From Spirochaetota bacterium (GTDB taxonomy: Bacteria > Spirochaetota > Spirochaetia > Treponematales > UBA12059), in assembly GCA_022709445.1 (NCBI GenBank), contig JAKLIU010000120.1, forward strand, positions 1-6,284: a stretch of 6,284 bases of DNA. The letters run 5' to 3'. The notes under the pieces were generated by a model. That model saw only the letters and a program-made list of their open reading frames with translations. It made no database searches and was not told the DNA's origin. This document shows positions 5,208 to 6,284 of the stretch, piece after piece. Positions within the stretch are counted from its first letter, which is position 1. Each line of letters opens with the position of its first letter. The position numbers were made by a program, and so were the translations under genes.

Positions 5208-6284
5208 ATGGCCGGAAAAAACGGCAATAATCGACTGGTACCGCTCTGGTCCATCCTGATCCTGCCCATCGTCGCCATCTACATCCTGTCCATCGGGGCC
5301 GTCAGTCTCAGCACCCTGCGATCCTCGAACAAGCTGGTGGAGGATTTCTCCGTGTCGCTCACCTGGAAGACCTCCGGCGAGATAGACGCGCTCATCCAGG
5401 GCTACATGAGCGAGGCGCACACCATCCTGGGCAGCCTGGCGGCGGTCGGCCTGAGCGGCACCGTGGACCTGGACGACACCCGGGGCATCGCCCCCCTGAT
5501 GTACGCCTTCGCCGGCGTGACGCCCAAGATCGGCACCGTGTTCTACGGCGACGAGCGCGACCGCACGCTCTACATGAGCCGCGGGGCGGACGGGTCGGGA
5601 GTGACCGGCGTCCAGGACGGGACCAATCCCGGCAGGATGGATTTCTACGAGATGTTCCCGGGCGGTTCGCTCGGGAACATCGTGGATTCCATCGACTTCG
5701 CGCCCACCGCCCGTCCCTGGTACACGGCGGCCAAGGCCGGCCTGGCCGATGGCTGGACGGAGATCTACGTGGACGCCGCCTCCAAGGGCCTGGTTGCCTC
5801 CGCATACACCCCGGTGTTGCGTCCGGACGGAAGTTTCCGCGGCGTCATGGGCGCCGACCTGACCCTGTCCGCCCTGGACGCCCTCCTGGTCAAGGCGAGC
5901 ACCGGCTCCAGTTCCAGGTCCGTCCTGGTCGATTCGGGCGGAATGATCGTGTCCAGTTCCAGCGGCACCACGGTGACCAGGGAGCAGGACGGCGCCCTGG
6001 TGCGCATGGCCGCGACGGACAGCGAGGACAAGGTCCTCGCCGCGGCCGCCGCCTACAAGCCGGAGGACGCCGTGACCGCGGCCTCCGGGGACGGGGCCTC
6101 CGCCTCGAACACCTGGTACCACAAGTTCAACGTCGATGGCAAGGATTTCTTCGTCAGCGCGTCCCCGTTCAAGGGAACCGGCGGGCTCTCCTGGACCATC
6201 TACACCTACATATCCCTGGCGGACGCGCTCAAGGCGGTGGACAGCGCCCTGTTCATCTCCGCGGTGGTCACCCTGGTGGCCCTG
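5208..6284 (+). CDS. dCache-domain transmembrane sensor protein (3'-truncated by the window edge)
   Basis: The reading frame stays open from the ATG at 5208 to the right edge, giving 359 residues with no stop. Residues 12-36 form a membrane anchor after a short basic N-terminus, a helix of about 37-80 follows, and then comes a double Cache domain: the membrane-distal lobe about 90-222 and the proximal lobe about 235-335. A second membrane helix begins near 346 and is cut by the edge. Distal-lobe hallmarks are ARPWYTAA (168-175), WTEIYVD (183-189), a TPVLRPDG turn and GVMGADLTL (212-220). The pocket residues Arg169, Trp171, Tyr172, Tyr187 and Asp217, with Phe164, resemble the amino-acid-binding motif of PctA-type receptors, so an amino acid or related amine ligand is plausible. 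The output (methyl-accepting, kinase, cyclase or SpoIIE phosphatase) lies beyond the window. It has its own Shine-Dalgarno and is divergent from the flavoprotein gene. Confidence 0.9.
   Translation, partial: MAGKNGNNRLVPLWSILILPIVAIYILSIGAVSLSTLRSSNKLVEDFSVSLTWKTSGEIDALIQGYMSEAHTILGSLAAVGLSGTVDLDDTRGIAPLMYAFAGVTPKIGTVFYGDERDRTLYMSRGADGSGVTGVQDGTNPGRMDFYEMFPGGSLGNIVDSIDFAPTARPWYTAAKAGLADGWTEIYVDAASKGLVASAYTPVLRPDGSFRGVMGADLTLSALDALLVKASTGSSSRSVLVDSGGMIVSSSSGTTVTREQDGALVRMAATDSEDKVLAAAAAYKPEDAVTAASGDGASASNTWYHKFNVDGKDFFVSASPFKGTGGLSWTIYTYISLADALKAVDSALFISAVVTLVAL

Noticed and set aside
5067..6122. A 351-codon minus-strand open frame opposite the dCache gene
   Set aside because: The + strand frame has a membrane anchor, dCache motifs and a Shine-Dalgarno. 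The minus frame is Gly/His/Arg/Val-rich and matches nothing.
1..6284. CRISPR arrays, tRNA or rRNA genes, insertion sequences, integrase or attachment sites
   Set aside because: No direct-repeat array, cloverleaf or transposase was seen; nearly all of the window is accounted for by six conserved protein genes.

Overview
The window is high-GC bacterial DNA (about two-thirds G+C by eye, not counted). It is densely coding, with short or overlapping gene junctions and AAGGAG-type ribosome binding sites. The gene families (7TM-like sensor phosphatase, dCache sensor, partner-switching cassette, orphan dihydroorotate-dehydrogenase-like protein) suggest a free-living, Gram-negative-type environmental bacterium such as a high-GC spirochaete or deltaproteobacterium. 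That assignment is a weak inference, because no marker gene is present.

Left part (1-3981, + strand): a tightly packed partner-switching operon of four genes. It encodes a PP2C/SpoIIE-type phosphatase cut by the left edge, a second and larger SpoIIE phosphatase with a polytopic membrane domain and a GAF-like domain, an RsbV/SpoIIAA-like STAS antagonist, and an RsbW/SpoIIAB-like HATPase. The first three genes overlap at their junctions (10 nt and 4 nt) and the fourth follows after 16 nt, so they are almost certainly co-transcribed. By analogy with Rsb/SpoIIA systems, the kinase would phosphorylate the STAS protein on Ser56 and the two phosphatases would reverse this in response to different inputs. 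No sigma factor lies beside the kinase, so the output of the switch is not visible here. A GC-rich hairpin with the kinase stop codon in its loop closes the operon.

Middle part (4028-5005, - strand): a convergent gene for a dihydroorotate-dehydrogenase-like flavoprotein. It lacks the classical catalytic-loop motif of true PyrD and is probably not the pyrimidine enzyme. It has a clear Shine-Dalgarno sequence and a good sigma70-like promoter in the intergenic region upstream.

Right part (5006-6284): a divergent intergenic region of about 200 bp, then a + strand gene cut by the right edge. Its visible 359 residues are a membrane anchor plus a periplasmic double Cache domain, ending inside the second membrane helix. 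Its ligand pocket carries nearly all of the amino-acid-recognition motif known from PctA-type dCache receptors. Its cytoplasmic output domain lies outside the window.
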